A stretch of DNA of 64,000 bases from Enterovibrio coralii (lineage in GTDB: Bacteria; Pseudomonadota; Gammaproteobacteria; Enterobacterales; Vibrionaceae): positions 1 through 64,000 of the forward strand of contig NZ_LNTY01000032.1 of the NCBI RefSeq assembly GCF_001559595.1, written 5' to 3'. Below the pieces are notes generated by a model. The model saw only the letters and a list, made by a program, of their open reading frames with translations, did not search any database and was not told the DNA's origin. Position 1 is the first letter of the stretch. Each line of letters begins with the position of its first letter. Positions 52,731-62,669 of the stretch are shown here, one piece after another. A program made the position numbers and the translations under genes.

Positions 52731-54488
52731 ATGTCATCAAATTATCAAGATAGAACCACCTGGGAAACCTTTAAAAAGCTTTGGCCTTACATTACGGATT
52801 ACAAGCTAGGTTTGGTGGTTGCCATCATCGCTTTGGTTGTAAACGCGGCCAGCGATACGCTCATGCTTTCCATGATCAAACCTTTGCTCGATGAAGGTTT
52901 CACCTACGACAGCGTTGACAGTGATTTCCTCAAGTGGATGCCTTTGTACCTCGTATTGCTGATGACAGTGCGTGGTATCTCCAGTTTTGTTTCCGCCTAT
53001 GGCCTATCTTGGGTGTCAGGTAAAGTGGTGATGGTGATGCGTCGCCGCATGTTCAACCACTTTATGCAGATGCCAGTAAGCTTCTTCGATAAAGAATCGT
53101 CTGGCGCGCTGCTATCTCGCATTACTTATGATTCAGAACAAGTCGCGAACGCAACCAGCGGTGCTTTAGTTAGCCTGGTGCGTGAAGGTGCGTCAATCAT
53201 CGGTCTGATGGCGTTGATGTTCTACTACAGCTGGGAGCTTTCTGCGATCCTGCTGATCATCGCGCCAATCGTTGCGATTGCAATTCGTGTGGTTTCCAAG
53301 CGTTTCCGTAAGATTTCGTCAAACATGCAAGAAGCCATGGGCTCTGTGACGACATCGGCTGAACAAATGCTGAAAGGTCACAAAGTGGTGTTGAGCTTTG
53401 GCGGTCAGGACGTTGAAAAGAAACGTTTTGAAGATGTCAGCAACCGCATGCGTCAGCAGACGATGAAGCTGGTTTCTGCCCAGGCGATTGCTAACCCGGT
53501 TATTCAGCTGATCGCCTCGTTTGCATTGGTGGTTGTACTGATGCTGGCAAACACAGACGCGATTCGCAGTGAGTTGACTGCGGGTACCTTTGCTGTCGTA
53601 TTCGGTGCCATGTTTGGTCTGATGCGCCCATTGAAAGCACTGACCAACGTGACCTCTCAGTTCCAGCGCGGTATGGCTGCGTGTAACAGCTTGTTTGAGC
53701 TGATGGAAATGGAAACCGAGAAAGACAACGGCAAGGCTGAGATTGAGCGTGTGAAAGGCGACATCAAAGTGAACGATGTTGTATTTACCTACCCAACCAA
53801 AGACACGCCAGCATTGAACCGCGTGACGTTTGATCTGCCAGCAGGGCAGACCTTGGCATTGGTTGGCCGCTCGGGCTCGGGTAAGAGTACGATTGCTAAC
53901 TTGCTGACGCGTTTTTATGACATCGACAGTGGTGCAATCACCATTGATGGTACAAATATCGAAGAGTACACCCTGAGCAACCTGCGCACCCACGTCGCGA
54001 TTGTTTCTCAGAACGTGCACCTGTTTAACGACACCATTGCCAACAATATTGCTTACGCGGCGACAGAAGATTACACCCGCGAGCAAATTGAACGTGCGGC
54101 GGAATTGGCGTATGCCGCAGACTTTATCCGAGAAATGGATAACGGCTTCGACACCGTGATTGGAGAGAACGGTGTGAGCTTGTCGGGCGGTCAACGTCAG
54201 CGTATCGCGATTGCACGTGCATTGCTGCGTGATGCGCCGGTACTTATTCTTGACGAAGCAACGTCAGCATTGGATACCGAGTCAGAACGTGCAATCCAAG
54301 CTGCGTTGGATGAATTGCAAAAAGACCGTACTGTGCTGGTTATTGCACACCGTCTGTCTACCATCGAGAAAGCCGATCAAATCTTGGTGGTTGACGAAGG
54401 TGAGATTGTTGAGCGAGGCGACCACGATAGCTTGATGGCAAAAGATGGCGCATACGCACAGCTTTACCGCATTCAGTTCGGAGAGTAA
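52731..54488 (+). CDS. msbA: Lipid A core flippase MsbA
   Basis: The 585-residue ABC half-transporter flips lipid A-core across the inner membrane as a homodimer. Six membrane helices (to about residue 320) are followed by the nucleotide-binding domain: Walker [10 protein letters not shown], signature [16 protein letters not shown], Walker [13 protein letters not shown] and switch His in IAHRLST. It precedes lpxK by 3 bases; both work in lipopolysaccharide assembly. Confidence 0.97.
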   Translation: MSSNYQDRTTWETFKKLWPYITDYKLGLVVAIIALVVNAASDTLMLSMIKPLLDEGFTYDSVDSDFLKWMPLYLVLLMTVRGISSFVSAYGLSWVSGKVVMVMRRRMFNHFMQMPVSFFDKESSGALLSRITYDSEQVANATSGALVSLVREGASIIGLMALMFYYSWELSAILLIIAPIVAIAIRVVSKRFRKISSNMQEAMGSVTTSAEQMLKGHKVVLSFGGQDVEKKRFEDVSNRMRQQTMKLVSAQAIANPVIQLIASFALVVVLMLANTDAIRSELTAGTFAVVFGAMFGLMRPLKALTNVTSQFQRGMAACNSLFELMEMETEKDNGKAEIERVKGDIKVNDVVFTYPTKDTPALNRVTFDLPAGQTLALVGRSGSGKSTIANLLTRFYDIDSGAITIDGTNIEEYTLSNLRTHVAIVSQNVHLFNDTIANNIAYAATEDYTREQIERAAELAYAADFIREMDNGFDTVIGENGVSLSGGQRQRIAIARALLRDAPVLILDEATSALDTESERAIQAALDELQKDRTVLVIAHRLSTIEKADQILVVDEGEIVERGDHDSLMAKDGAYAQLYRIQFGE

Positions 54489-54491
54489 GCA

Positions 54492-55523
54492 TTGGCGGGT
54501 TTGATTGAAAAAATCTGGTTTGAAAACCACCCGCTAGGCTTGGTCAGTGCGCCACTTTTGTGGCCACTTAGCAAACTGTTTGGTGCCATTGCGCGAAAAC
54601 GCCGTCAGGCCTTTCTGGATGGCAAAAGCGAAAGCTATCGCGCACCTGTGCCTGTGATTGTTGTTGGCAATATCACTGTTGGTGGCAACGGCAAAACGCC
54701 CGTGGTGATTTGGCTGGTAGAACAGCTAAAAGCGCAGGGATTGAATCCGGGTGTGGTATCGCGTGGTTATGGCGGCAAAGCGGATTCTTATCCCTTTGTG
54801 CTTGATGACACGACCAGCACTGAAGAAGCGGGTGATGAACCCGTTCTGATTTTTCAGCGCACTGGTGCGCCAGTTGCGATATCGCCAGTTAGAAGTGAAG
54901 CCGTAAAAGCCCTGCTTCCTCTGGGTGTGGATATCATCATTACCGACGATGGCCTGCAGCATTACAAGCTCGATAGAGACATTGAGTTCGTGATCGTGGA
55001 CGGCGAGCGCCGTTTCGGAAATGAACATTACATGCCGTTTGGACCTTTGCGTGAACAAACTGACCGTTTAGACAGCGTGGACTTCATCGTGTGCAACGGT
55101 GGTGAGGTGCAAAGCGGTGAGTTAGCGATGTGCTTGAAACCCAGTGAATTGGTTAACATAAAGACGGGCGAAAAAGTGCTCGCGAGTGCATTGAACGACG
55201 CCGTTGCTATGGCGGGTATTGGAAATCCTCAGCGATTTTTTAATACGCTGGAAAGCTTGGGTGTATCTCCAGTCCATTGTGAGCCTTTTGCGGATCACAA
55301 GGCGTTCGAGTTTACTCAGTTAGAGGCTCTGGCGAACAAAGGCCAACACTTGCTGATGACAGAAAAAGACGCGGTGAAATGCCGACGTTTTGTTCAGCAA
55401 CACCCAAACATAGAGAATTGGTGGTACCTGCCGGTTGATGCGCACTTTAGCGATGAGGCGGCTACCCAAATGATAAATACAATTTTGAAAGTGAAGGATG
55501 GATATGGATCACCGACTGCTTGA
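54492..55523 (+). CDS. lpxK: Tetraacyldisaccharide 4'-kinase LpxK
   Basis: The 343-residue inner membrane kinase phosphorylates the lipid A disaccharide at the 4' position. The P-loop is '[13 protein letters not shown]', and the substrate and metal site includes '[23 protein letters not shown]'. The N-terminal helix region anchors it to the membrane. The start is TTG 54492, with GAG upstream, and agrees with the normal N-terminus. The end overlaps ycaR by 20 bases. Confidence 0.95.
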   Translation: MAGLIEKIWFENHPLGLVSAPLLWPLSKLFGAIARKRRQAFLDGKSESYRAPVPVIVVGNITVGGNGKTPVVIWLVEQLKAQGLNPGVVSRGYGGKADSYPFVLDDTTSTEEAGDEPVLIFQRTGAPVAISPVRSEAVKALLPLGVDIIITDDGLQHYKLDRDIEFVIVDGERRFGNEHYMPFGPLREQTDRLDSVDFIVCNGGEVQSGELAMCLKPSELVNIKTGEKVLASALNDAVAMAGIGNPQRFFNTLESLGVSPVHCEPFADHKAFEFTQLEALANKGQHLLMTEKDAVKCRRFVQQHPNIENWWYLPVDAHFSDEAATQMINTILKVKDGYGSPTA

Positions 55524-55686
55524 AATCGTTGCTTGCCCTGCATGTAAGGGAAAACTGAACTACAACAAAGAAAACAACGAACTAGTCTGCAAATTCGACC
55601 GCTTGGCCTATCCGATCCGCGAAGGCATTCCAGTGATGCTGACCACGGAAGCGCGTGAGATGTCATCTGACGAGGTTAACCAATAA
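55504..55686 (+). CDS. ycaR: Trm112-like small zinc protein YcaR
   Basis: The 60-residue protein is Yca[22 protein letters not shown], with CPAC binding metal in a Trm112-like fold. The function is uncertain; it is encoded between lpxK and kdsB in many gammaproteobacteria. AAGGA at 55493-55497 favours ATG 55504 over 55498. It overlaps lpxK by 20 bases, and its stop overlaps the kdsB ATG. Confidence 0.93.
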   Translation: MDHRLLEIVACPACKGKLNYNKENNELVCKFDRLAYPIREGIPVMLTTEAREMSSDEVNQ

Positions 55687-56438
55687 TGAAATTCACGGTA
55701 GTGATCCCGGCGCGTTACGCGTCGAGTCGTTTGCCAGCGAAACCTTTGGTGGATATTGGCGGTAAGCCAATGATCCAATGGGTTTACGAACAGTCACTGA
55801 AATCAGGCGCAGACAAGGTCATCATTGCAACTGATGACCAACGTATTGTTGATGCGGCTAATGCGTTTGGCGGTGAAGTGTGCCTGACCAATGCCGATCA
55901 TCAGTCGGGCACCGAGCGTTTGGCGGAAGTGGTTGAGAAATACAATCTGTCGGCTGATGAGATCATTGTTAACGTCCAAGGTGACGAGCCATTGATCCCG
56001 CCGACGGTTATTCGCCAAGTAGCCGAGAACCTTGCTAAGTCAAACGCACCGATGTCGACGCTTGCAGTCAACATTGATCATGCTGATGAAGTGTTTAACC
56101 CGAATGCCGTAAAAGTGGTCACTGATAAAGACGGTTATGCGTTGTACTTCAGCCGCGCGACAATCCCTTGGGATCGCGACAACTTCGCGAAAGCACCTGC
56201 GGAAATTCACCATAACTTGAAACGCCACATAGGTATTTACGGTTACCGAGCTGGCTTTATCAATACCTACATCAACTGGGCACCAAGTCCGATTGAGCAT
56301 ATTGAGTGCCTAGAGCAACTTCGTGTGCTTTGGTACGGTGAGAAAATTCATGTAGATGTGGCAATCGAAGTGCCACCTGCGGGTGTTGATACGCCAGAAG
56401 ATTTGGAAGTGGTGAGAAAAATCGTTGCGACACTCTAA
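55686..56438 (+). CDS. kdsB: 3-deoxy-manno-octulosonate cytidylyltransferase KdsB
   Basis: The 250-residue enzyme activates KDO with CTP for lipopolysaccharide inner core synthesis. It has the nucleotidyltransferase motif '[23 protein letters not shown]', '[11 protein letters not shown]', and 'PWDRDNF..' with '[11 protein letters not shown]'. The start overlaps the ycaR stop (TAATG). It is the last gene of the msbA-lpxK-ycaR-kdsB operon; a terminator follows. Confidence 0.97.
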   Translation: MKFTVVIPARYASSRLPAKPLVDIGGKPMIQWVYEQSLKSGADKVIIATDDQRIVDAANAFGGEVCLTNADHQSGTERLAEVVEKYNLSADEIIVNVQGDEPLIPPTVIRQVAENLAKSNAPMSTLAVNIDHADEVFNPNAVKVVTDKDGYALYFSRATIPWDRDNFAKAPAEIHHNLKRHIGIYGYRAGFINTYINWAPSPIEHIECLEQLRVLWYGEKIHVDVAIEVPPAGVDTPEDLEVVRKIVATL

Positions 56439-56464
56439 GTCCTAAACGAAAGCACAAATCAAAC

Positions 56465-56497
56465 AAGCCCCGAGTTAACTCGGGGCTTTTGTTTTTG
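56465..56497. terminator. Terminator after kdsB
   Basis: AAGCCCCGAG, loop TTAA, CTCGGGGCTT, then TTGTTTTT. It is shared with the convergent serine hydrolase gene. Confidence 0.92.
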
Positions 56498-56499
56498 TG

Positions 56500-57807
56500 T
56501 TATTTGAGCTGTTCAGCAATAGCCTCGAATGCGGCTAAACGAGGTTTGTTCGTTTCTCTAACTGCATTTGATGCACTCTCGGCAGAAGAGAAGGTGGCAA
56601 TAACGAGATCTTTATCCTGATTAATGTAGAGATGTTGTCCGAACACTCCGCGGAAAGTCCCGACGCCGTTTTCACTGTCATGCACCCACAAATAGTTTTT
56701 GTAACCTTCTAGCCATGGGTCAAACGCGGCACTGTTTGGATCTTTGTAGTTACTGTTCGCAACCTGTTCCTTCTCTGCATCGGTTAGTGCAAAGGTGTCT
56801 TTCACCCATTTTTCTGAGAACACTTGTTCGCCGTTATATTGACCATTGTTTTCGAACGCCATGCCGACACGTGCGAAGTCTCTCAACGTCGTATTAAAGC
56901 CGCCGGTTGCGATGGCGTTGAAGTCCACATCTGCTGCCATAAAGGCATCATGTTCAACCCCCAGTTTGCTCCAAACTTTTTCAGCGATGACCGTCTGTAA
57001 CGGTTTGCCTTCAACGCGACTGATGATCCAACCCGCGACATCGACGTTTGGTGAGTGATACTCAAATTTGTATCCAGGTTCAAATGCATCGGTTTGCTCA
57101 AATTGGGAAAGCAATGGCAAGGTGCCACGCGGTGTATCACTTTTGGTTGGGTCGAGTGCCATCAAATCAAAAGCGGGCACGAACCCGAGTCTACGGAAGT
57201 ATTCCGTGCTGATTTGGCCCGGTTCGAAGTTTACATAGTCTTCGTTGTAATCCAGTGCGGATACCATATTGAGGATGTCGCGCACTTGTCTATCGCCGAA
57301 GTGCGTTCCTTTCAACTCAGGAAGGTAAGTTTCGACCTTAACGTTAACGTCTACCTTACCTTCTTCGACTAACAGTCCCATGACCTGACCGACTAAGGTT
57401 TTTGTGCTCGATGCCCATATATGGTGATCGTGTGGGCCAAAACCATTGAAGTATTCTTCGTAAACGATTTTCCCGTCCTTAATCACGACAACGCCATCGG
57501 TATCATCACCGACCATGGCATCCCTGACCGTGTAACTTTTACCCTCAAACTCAAATGCCAAGTTAGGTACCTTGCTATTTAACGCGTAAGGGATTTCTGT
57601 GATGTCTCCGCCGCGAGGAACCATCAGGCTTGGGAGAATGCTTGCGTTTTTAAAGCTCCAATGGTTGTAAGGCTGCGCTGACCAATTAGAGAGCGTGACT
57701 TGAGATTCTGGAGCGGCAGGTATGGCGTCCATCGCCACCTTCGCTTCCGCAAATGCACCTGCGCTCATGCCCATTGCTATGACGGCTGTTGTCAGTGTCT
57801 TTTTCAT
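56500..57807 (-). CDS. Secreted serine hydrolase (beta-lactamase/class C-like)
   Basis: The 435-residue protein has a signal peptide (MKKTLTTAVIAMGMSAGAFA) and a class-C-like domain. SSTK is the Ser-x-x-Lys nucleophile motif; YHSPN is the tyrosine box; the third motif is not a clear KTG (FRGVFGQ stands in its position). An esterase or 6-aminohexanoate-hydrolase-like activity is more likely than antibiotic resistance. GGAG lies 8 bases upstream of ATG 57807. It is divergent from a LysR-type gene 123 bases away. Confidence 0.9.
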   Translation of the reverse strand: MKKTLTTAVIAMGMSAGAFAEAKVAMDAIPAAPESQVTLSNWSAQPYNHWSFKNASILPSLMVPRGGDITEIPYALNSKVPNLAFEFEGKSYTVRDAMVGDDTDGVVVIKDGKIVYEEYFNGFGPHDHHIWASSTKTLVGQVMGLLVEEGKVDVNVKVETYLPELKGTHFGDRQVRDILNMVSALDYNEDYVNFEPGQISTEYFRRLGFVPAFDLMALDPTKSDTPRGTLPLLSQFEQTDAFEPGYKFEYHSPNVDVAGWIISRVEGKPLQTVIAEKVWSKLGVEHDAFMAADVDFNAIATGGFNTTLRDFARVGMAFENNGQYNGEQVFSEKWVKDTFALTDAEKEQVANSNYKDPNSAAFDPWLEGYKNYLWVHDSENGVGTFRGVFGQHLYINQDKDLVIATFSSAESASNAVRETNKPRLAAFEAIAEQLK

Positions 57808-57930
57808 CGTTGCTCTCCAATTGTTACGCTGTTTGCTCTTAAGTTGCACACAGAATATGATTGGGAAAAATTTCGTACAAATACATTATGAACGCTCAAG
57901 ACGTTCAAGAGAAAAAGGAAATCATCAAGG
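57808..57930. promoter_or_regulatory. Divergent promoter region
   Basis: This 123-base gap separates two divergent starts, a serine hydrolase and a LysR-type gene, the standard layout of a regulator and its target. It is AT-rich. I see no clear T-N11-A palindrome to name as the binding site. Confidence 0.45.
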
Positions 57931-58821
57931 ATGATGTCACTTGAGCAAATCCAAAGCTTCCTGTCGGTTTATGAAACGGGCAGCTACAGCGCGGGTGGCC
58001 GCAAGATAGGAAAGGACAGAACCACGGTACGAGAGCGTGTCGTAGCGATGGAGGAAATGATAGGGGAGCCTCTATTTATCATTGAAGGCAAAAAAGCCAA
58101 ACCGACGTCGTTAGCCGATGCCTTGTACAAAAGAGCGTGGAACATCAACAAACAGGCACTGGATTTTAATCAGGCTGCGTTCGCTGCGAATCATGTCCAA
58201 CTCACAGAGCTTGTCATTCATCACCATGCGCTTACCTCTATTGATATGCTCGCGGATGTCGACCGCGCAATTGGCGAACGTTTCCCGTATCTGAAAATTA
58301 ACTGGTTTCAGCGACACAGAGAGGAAAGCTTTGCTGATTTAGAAAAAGGGCGAGCACACATTTCAATTATGCCTACGATAGGTAACGCGCTACTAAAAAG
58401 GGATGTTGGGGCAATCAATGTGGGCGCAGAACGCTTTGCTGTCTATGTCGGCAAGCATTCGCCTTTGGCAAATAAAGAGAAAGTGAGCGTCAACGAGCTG
58501 ACCACCGAAGTGCAATTGGTGAGTGAGAGTGCGCAACACGCGCATCTGGCGTATATCAATGTGGCTAGTCAGCAACACATGGTCTCTAACAGCGAATTGC
58601 TGATGTCATTGCTTAGCTCTAGGGGTTGGACGGCACTTAGCCGAGTCAATGCACAAAAATACGTAGATAGCGGCGAAATTGTCGAAGTAGATATTGAGGA
58701 ATTGACGCAAAGTTATGTCGCGGGTTTTGTGTTGTTTTACTCCTTGGCGTTTGAGAACCACGATGTGGTTAAAAACGTTATCCGTATCGTGAGAGAAGCC
58801 TGCGAAACACACCTTAGCTAA
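57931..58821 (+). CDS. LysR-type transcriptional regulator
   Basis: The 296-residue regulator has an N-terminal winged helix-turn-helix (residues 4-60: 'LEQIQSFLSVYETGSYSAGGRKIGKDRTTVRERVVAMEEMIGEPLF') and a periplasmic-binding-protein-like effector domain. The recognition helix is slightly unusual, with KDRTTVRER in place of the common QSAVSRQI pattern. It probably controls the divergent serine hydrolase gene. AAAAAGGA lies 10 bases before ATG 57931; ATG 57934 is possible. Confidence 0.9.
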   Translation: MMSLEQIQSFLSVYETGSYSAGGRKIGKDRTTVRERVVAMEEMIGEPLFIIEGKKAKPTSLADALYKRAWNINKQALDFNQAAFAANHVQLTELVIHHHALTSIDMLADVDRAIGERFPYLKINWFQRHREESFADLEKGRAHISIMPTIGNALLKRDVGAINVGAERFAVYVGKHSPLANKEKVSVNELTTEVQLVSESAQHAHLAYINVASQQHMVSNSELLMSLLSSRGWTALSRVNAQKYVDSGEIVEVDIEELTQSYVAGFVLFYSLAFENHDVVKNVIRIVREACETHLS

Positions 58822-58848
58822 GGTAATTTTTCTTATCAGCGAAAAATA

Positions 58849-58873
58849 AAAAAGCTGCCCATGGCAGCTTTTT
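58849..58873. terminator. Terminator between the LysR gene and elyC
   Basis: AAAAGCTGCC and GGCAGCTTTT pair around CAT, with A and T flanks on either side; it can serve both convergent genes. Confidence 0.9.
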
Positions 58874-58899
58874 GCGTTATCGAAGGGTGTATAGCGCGA

Positions 58900-59726
58900 T
58901 CAGTTGGTGCTGACCGCTTCGCCTTCTGGCGAGGTGACAGGATCGCCCTGGAATTGCGCTTCTTGCTGTGCGACTTTGTCACGCATACGCTGCCAAAGCT
59001 GCCCTAAACGCTCATGCCAGTACTTTTCGAACTGCTCAAGGTATTGAGCACGCGGCGAGTACTTGATCCAAGGTTGTTTAATCTCTTTCTGTGCAATGTA
59101 ATTTGTCGGAGCAGGAACAGGGTCCAGACCCGCGGATTCGAACTCATACAATGCGCGGTCCATATGGCTTGCAGAGGTGACCAGCACCAAGTTGCTGTCT
59201 CCGACCACTGAAGCAGCTTGGTAGGCTTCTTCCACGTGTCCTTTGCGGTTTCAAGCAACAGAATATTGTTTTGGTTTACACCCATTGCCATTGCAATGCG
59301 TGCAAGCATACGTGCATGACTCACTTCAAAGCCACCGTCGTAACCAGACAAGATCAGCTTGGACGTCGGATACATAAAGTGAATGCGAATACCTTCCACT
59401 AAACGCATTAGAGCCGTGCGAGAAAGCTCAGATGTTGGTGGGATTTCATCATCAACCACGTGGCCGTGGCCAAGCACCATAACGTAATCGACGGGCTTGT
59501 CGGTGGGTAAGAATCGGGTGTGATTGCGCTCCAATGGCATCAATAACGAAGAAGTGAACGGCTGAAAAGACACCAAGCCGATTAACACTAATGAAACAAA
59601 TACGAAGAACGTGCCAAAGCCTTTTCGCTGCGTAAACCAGATCAGGAACAGGCCAAAAAATCCAATAAGCAGTAGCGCAGGAAGGGGCATCAGTAAAGTT
59701 GATATAAGTTTTTTTAGTTCAAACAT
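58900..59726 (-). pseudogene. elyC: Envelope biogenesis factor ElyC (DUF218), frameshifted
   Basis: ElyC is an inner membrane protein with two N-terminal helices and a DUF218 domain, linked in E. coli to peptidoglycan assembly and lipid carrier metabolism. The first frame reads 'VDYVMVLGHGHVVDDEIPPTSELSRTALMRLVEGIR' to 'LLETAKDT'; the second reads 'VEEAYQAASVVGDSNLVLVTSASHMDRALYEFE'. One base is missing near 59236. Repaired length is 275 residues. It is divergent from cmoM, as in enterobacteria. Confidence 0.92.
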
Positions 59727-59803
59727 GAAATGTCGCCCGAAATATAGTCAAACAGGGGCCAATACGTGCATCAAGCCTTTATTAACGGCAGGCTTATGAC
59801 AAA

Positions 59804-60631
59804 ATGTACCCCTTAGCAGATTATGATAACGAAGGCGCTGTGACAGGGGATAGAAATTTCGACGACATTGCCCACAAATTTGTTAAAAACATTTACGGCT
59901 CGGGCAAGGGTGACATCCGCCAAGCCGTTGTTTGGCAAGATCTCGAATCAATATTGAAACAACTGGGTGAATCTACTCCGTTAGACATTTTGGATGCTGG
60001 CGGTGGCCTTGCACAGCTATCACAACAGATAGCGCATCGTGGCCACAACGTCACCTTGTGTGATCTTTCTTCACAGATGCTGGCATTAGCAGAAAAAGAT
60101 ATCGATGAAGCAGGCCTTCTGGCGCAATATCGCTTCGTCCATGCGCCTGTACAAGAAATCGCGCAGCACATGGACAAGCAGAGTGACCTGATCCTCTTCC
60201 ATGCCGTCATGGAATGGCTAGAGAATCCGAAAGAAGCACTGGATGTCATACTGTCACAAGTTAAGCCTGGTGGCATTGCATCAGTGATGTTCTACAACCA
60301 AAATGGCCTGCTATTTAAGAACCTAATTTGTGGCAACCTGACTCACGTAGAAGAAGGGATGCCGCATAGAAAACGCTTTAAGCTGCAACCGCAAAAAGGT
60401 CTTCAACCAGAAGATGTCTATCAATGGATAGACGATGCGGGTTTTAACATTTTAGGGAAAAGTGGTGTCCGTACGTTCCACGACTATATGAAAGACACGA
60501 GAACGGGCGAGTACACTTTTGAACAGGTTGTGGCGATGGAACAGAAGTTCTGCCGTCAGGAGCCTTTTATTTCGTTAGGTCGTTACATTCACGTGTACGC
60601 GCAAAAGCCTCTCGAACATAACAATAAATAG
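59804..60631 (+). CDS. cmoM: tRNA uridine-5-oxyacetic acid methyltransferase CmoM (SmtA)
   Basis: The 275-residue SAM methyltransferase adds the methyl ester to 5-oxyacetyluridine at the wobble position of certain tRNAs. It reads '[32 protein letters not shown]', a CmoM/SmtA opening, then motif I '[11 protein letters not shown]'. The frame starts at ATG 59804, but the usual N-terminus suggests GTG 59840 as an alternative. It is immediately upstream of mukF, as in other gammaproteobacteria. Confidence 0.92.
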   Translation: MYPLADYDNEGAVTGDRNFDDIAHKFVKNIYGSGKGDIRQAVVWQDLESILKQLGESTPLDILDAGGGLAQLSQQIAHRGHNVTLCDLSSQMLALAEKDIDEAGLLAQYRFVHAPVQEIAQHMDKQSDLILFHAVMEWLENPKEALDVILSQVKPGGIASVMFYNQNGLLFKNLICGNLTHVEEGMPHRKRFKLQPQKGLQPEDVYQWIDDAGFNILGKSGVRTFHDYMKDTRTGEYTFEQVVAMEQKFCRQEPFISLGRYIHVYAQKPLEHNNK

Positions 60632-60647
60632 ACCACAAGGAAAACGG

Positions 60648-61970
60648 ATGAGCGAATTCTCTCTGACTGTTCCTGAGTTGGTAGGTTGGGTGAAACAAAA
60701 CGACTTTTCTCTCAATTTGCCGCCGGAACGGCTGGCATTCCTTCTCGCCGTTGCCGTTTTGAGCAGCGAGCGCTTTGAGGAGGAGCTTGGAGAAGGGGAG
60801 CTGATCGATGCATTCCGCATTGTCAGCGACCAGTTCGGGCAAGCCAGCGAAACCCTCGCATTCCGAGCAAACAACGCAATCAACGATTTAGTGCGAAGCC
60901 GTCTGATGAGTCGTTTCACCAGTGAAATGACTGACGGTGCGAGCATTTACCGTCTTACGCCTTTAGCACTGGGTATCAGTGACTATTACGCGCGTCACCG
61001 TGAATACAGCTCATTGAAGTTGTCTATTCAGTTGTCCATGGTTGCGGACGAAATCGATAAAGCCCTGTCTGCAGCATCAGAAGATGGTGATGCGGACTTT
61101 TGGCGCAAAAACGTTTACGGCGTACTGAAATACTCAGTGGCCGAAATTTTCGATCGTATCGATTTGAACCAGCGCACGATGGATGAGCAGCAGCAGAAAG
61201 TGAAAGAAGATATCGCTGCGCTGCTGAATCAGGATTGGCAGGCTGCGATTGCAAACTGTGAACACCTGCTGAATGAAACTTCCAGCACCCTGCGTGAACT
61301 GCAAGATACGTTGCAATCAGCGGGTGACCAGCTTCAAACCCAGCTTTTGAACATTCAGGAACAAGTCCAATACAGAGACGACTTAGAGTTTGTCGATGTG
61401 ATGATCTACAACCTGCAAATGAAGCTGGACCGCATCGTGAACTGGGGTCAACAAGCCATCGACCTTTGGATTGGTTACGACCGCCACGTTCATAAGTTTA
61501 TTCGTAATGCCATCGACATGGACAAGAACCGCGCGTTCAGCCAGCGTTTGCGTCAGTCGGTGACAGAATACTTCGATAACCCTTGGTTCTTGACCTTTGC
61601 TGATGCAGAACGCCTTCGCGATTTGCGTGATGAAGCATTGGTGCTTCGCGACGATGAAGTGACTGGTGAAATGCCAGCCGAAGTCGAGTTTGAAGAACTG
61701 ACACTGGTTAACGATCAACTGAGCGACCAAATCGCTGACATGCTGTCTCGTCATCGTGCAACAGGCGAGGGCATCGATTTGGGCGTAGTACTGAAAAACT
61801 ATCTGGCTCAACATCCACACGCCCGTCACTTCGATCTGGCACGCATTGTCATTAACCAAGCGGTTCGCCTTGGTTACTCGCAATCTGATTTGCAGGCAAT
61901 TCAACCAGACTGGCAGGCAATTAACGAATACGGAGCCAAGGTACAAGCGAATGTCATCGATAAATATTGA
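60648..61970 (+). CDS. mukF: Chromosome partition kleisin MukF
   Basis: The 440-residue protein is the kleisin subunit of the MukBEF condensin and has the same length as in E. coli. The N-terminal winged-helix dimerisation domain (to about 115), helical middle and C-terminal winged helix ('[39 protein letters not shown]') are all visible. It binds MukB heads and MukE. The start follows the cmoM stop by 16 bases; its end overlaps mukE by 20 bases. Confidence 0.97.
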   Translation: MSEFSLTVPELVGWVKQNDFSLNLPPERLAFLLAVAVLSSERFEEELGEGELIDAFRIVSDQFGQASETLAFRANNAINDLVRSRLMSRFTSEMTDGASIYRLTPLALGISDYYARHREYSSLKLSIQLSMVADEIDKALSAASEDGDADFWRKNVYGVLKYSVAEIFDRIDLNQRTMDEQQQKVKEDIAALLNQDWQAAIANCEHLLNETSSTLRELQDTLQSAGDQLQTQLLNIQEQVQYRDDLEFVDVMIYNLQMKLDRIVNWGQQAIDLWIGYDRHVHKFIRNAIDMDKNRAFSQRLRQSVTEYFDNPWFLTFADAERLRDLRDEALVLRDDEVTGEMPAEVEFEELTLVNDQLSDQIADMLSRHRATGEGIDLGVVLKNYLAQHPHARHFDLARIVINQAVRLGYSQSDLQAIQPDWQAINEYGAKVQANVIDKY

Positions 61971-62669
61971 AGAATTTATGCCGGAGGAACTGGCAAAAGC
62001 GATTGCAATCCGCTATTCCCGGCTTTGGATAGTGCGCTGCGTGCTGGCCGCCATATTGCCAGCGAAGATCTGGATAACCACGCGTATCTGATTGAGTTTG
62101 AAACACCGCTGCAGCATTTTTATCAGCGTTACAACGCCGAACTCGTACGCGCGCCGGAAGGCTTTTTCTACCTGCGTCCACGCTCAACGTCTTTGATTGG
62201 ACGTAGCGTATTGTCTGAGCTGGACATGCTGGTGGGTAAGGTATTGTGTTTCCTTTACCTGAGCCCAGAGCGTCTGGCGCAGGAAGGTATTTTTACCACC
62301 CAAGAGCTGTTTGATGAACTGCTGACACTGGCTGATGAGAAAAAACTCATGAGGCTGGTGACGCTACGTGCGAGCGGTTCTGACCTTGATCGCGAAAAGC
62401 TTTACGACAAAGTCAAAACGTCACTTCGTCGTTTGCGTCGTTTGGGCATGATTGTGCCAATCGGTGAAAACGGCAAATTCCGTGTAAGTGAAGCAACGTT
62501 CCGCTTCGGTGCGGATGTGCGTGCGGGTGATGACATGCGCGAAGCGCAACTCCGTCTGATCCGTGACGGTGAAGCTGTGATCCACACGCAAGAGCATGCG
62601 CAATCGAGCCTGCTGCGTGAAGATCACGACGAAGAACGCGATGAAGATGATCAGGAGGTTCAGGCATGA
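61951..62669 (+). pseudogene. mukE: Chromosome partition protein MukE, frameshifted
   Basis: MukE is the KITE-type subunit of MukBEF. From ATG 61951 the frame reads [18 protein letters not shown], then breaks at the AA run 62007-62008; one extra A gives '[36 protein letters not shown]' and the rest of the family pattern ('[30 protein letters not shown]'). Repaired length is 239 residues, near E. coli's 234. It overlaps mukF by 20 and mukB by 4 bases. Confidence 0.95.

Noticed and set aside
53319..54194. A 291-codon open frame on the minus strand within msbA
   Set aside because: It lies opposite the MsbA nucleotide-binding domain and its translation has no recognisable domain.
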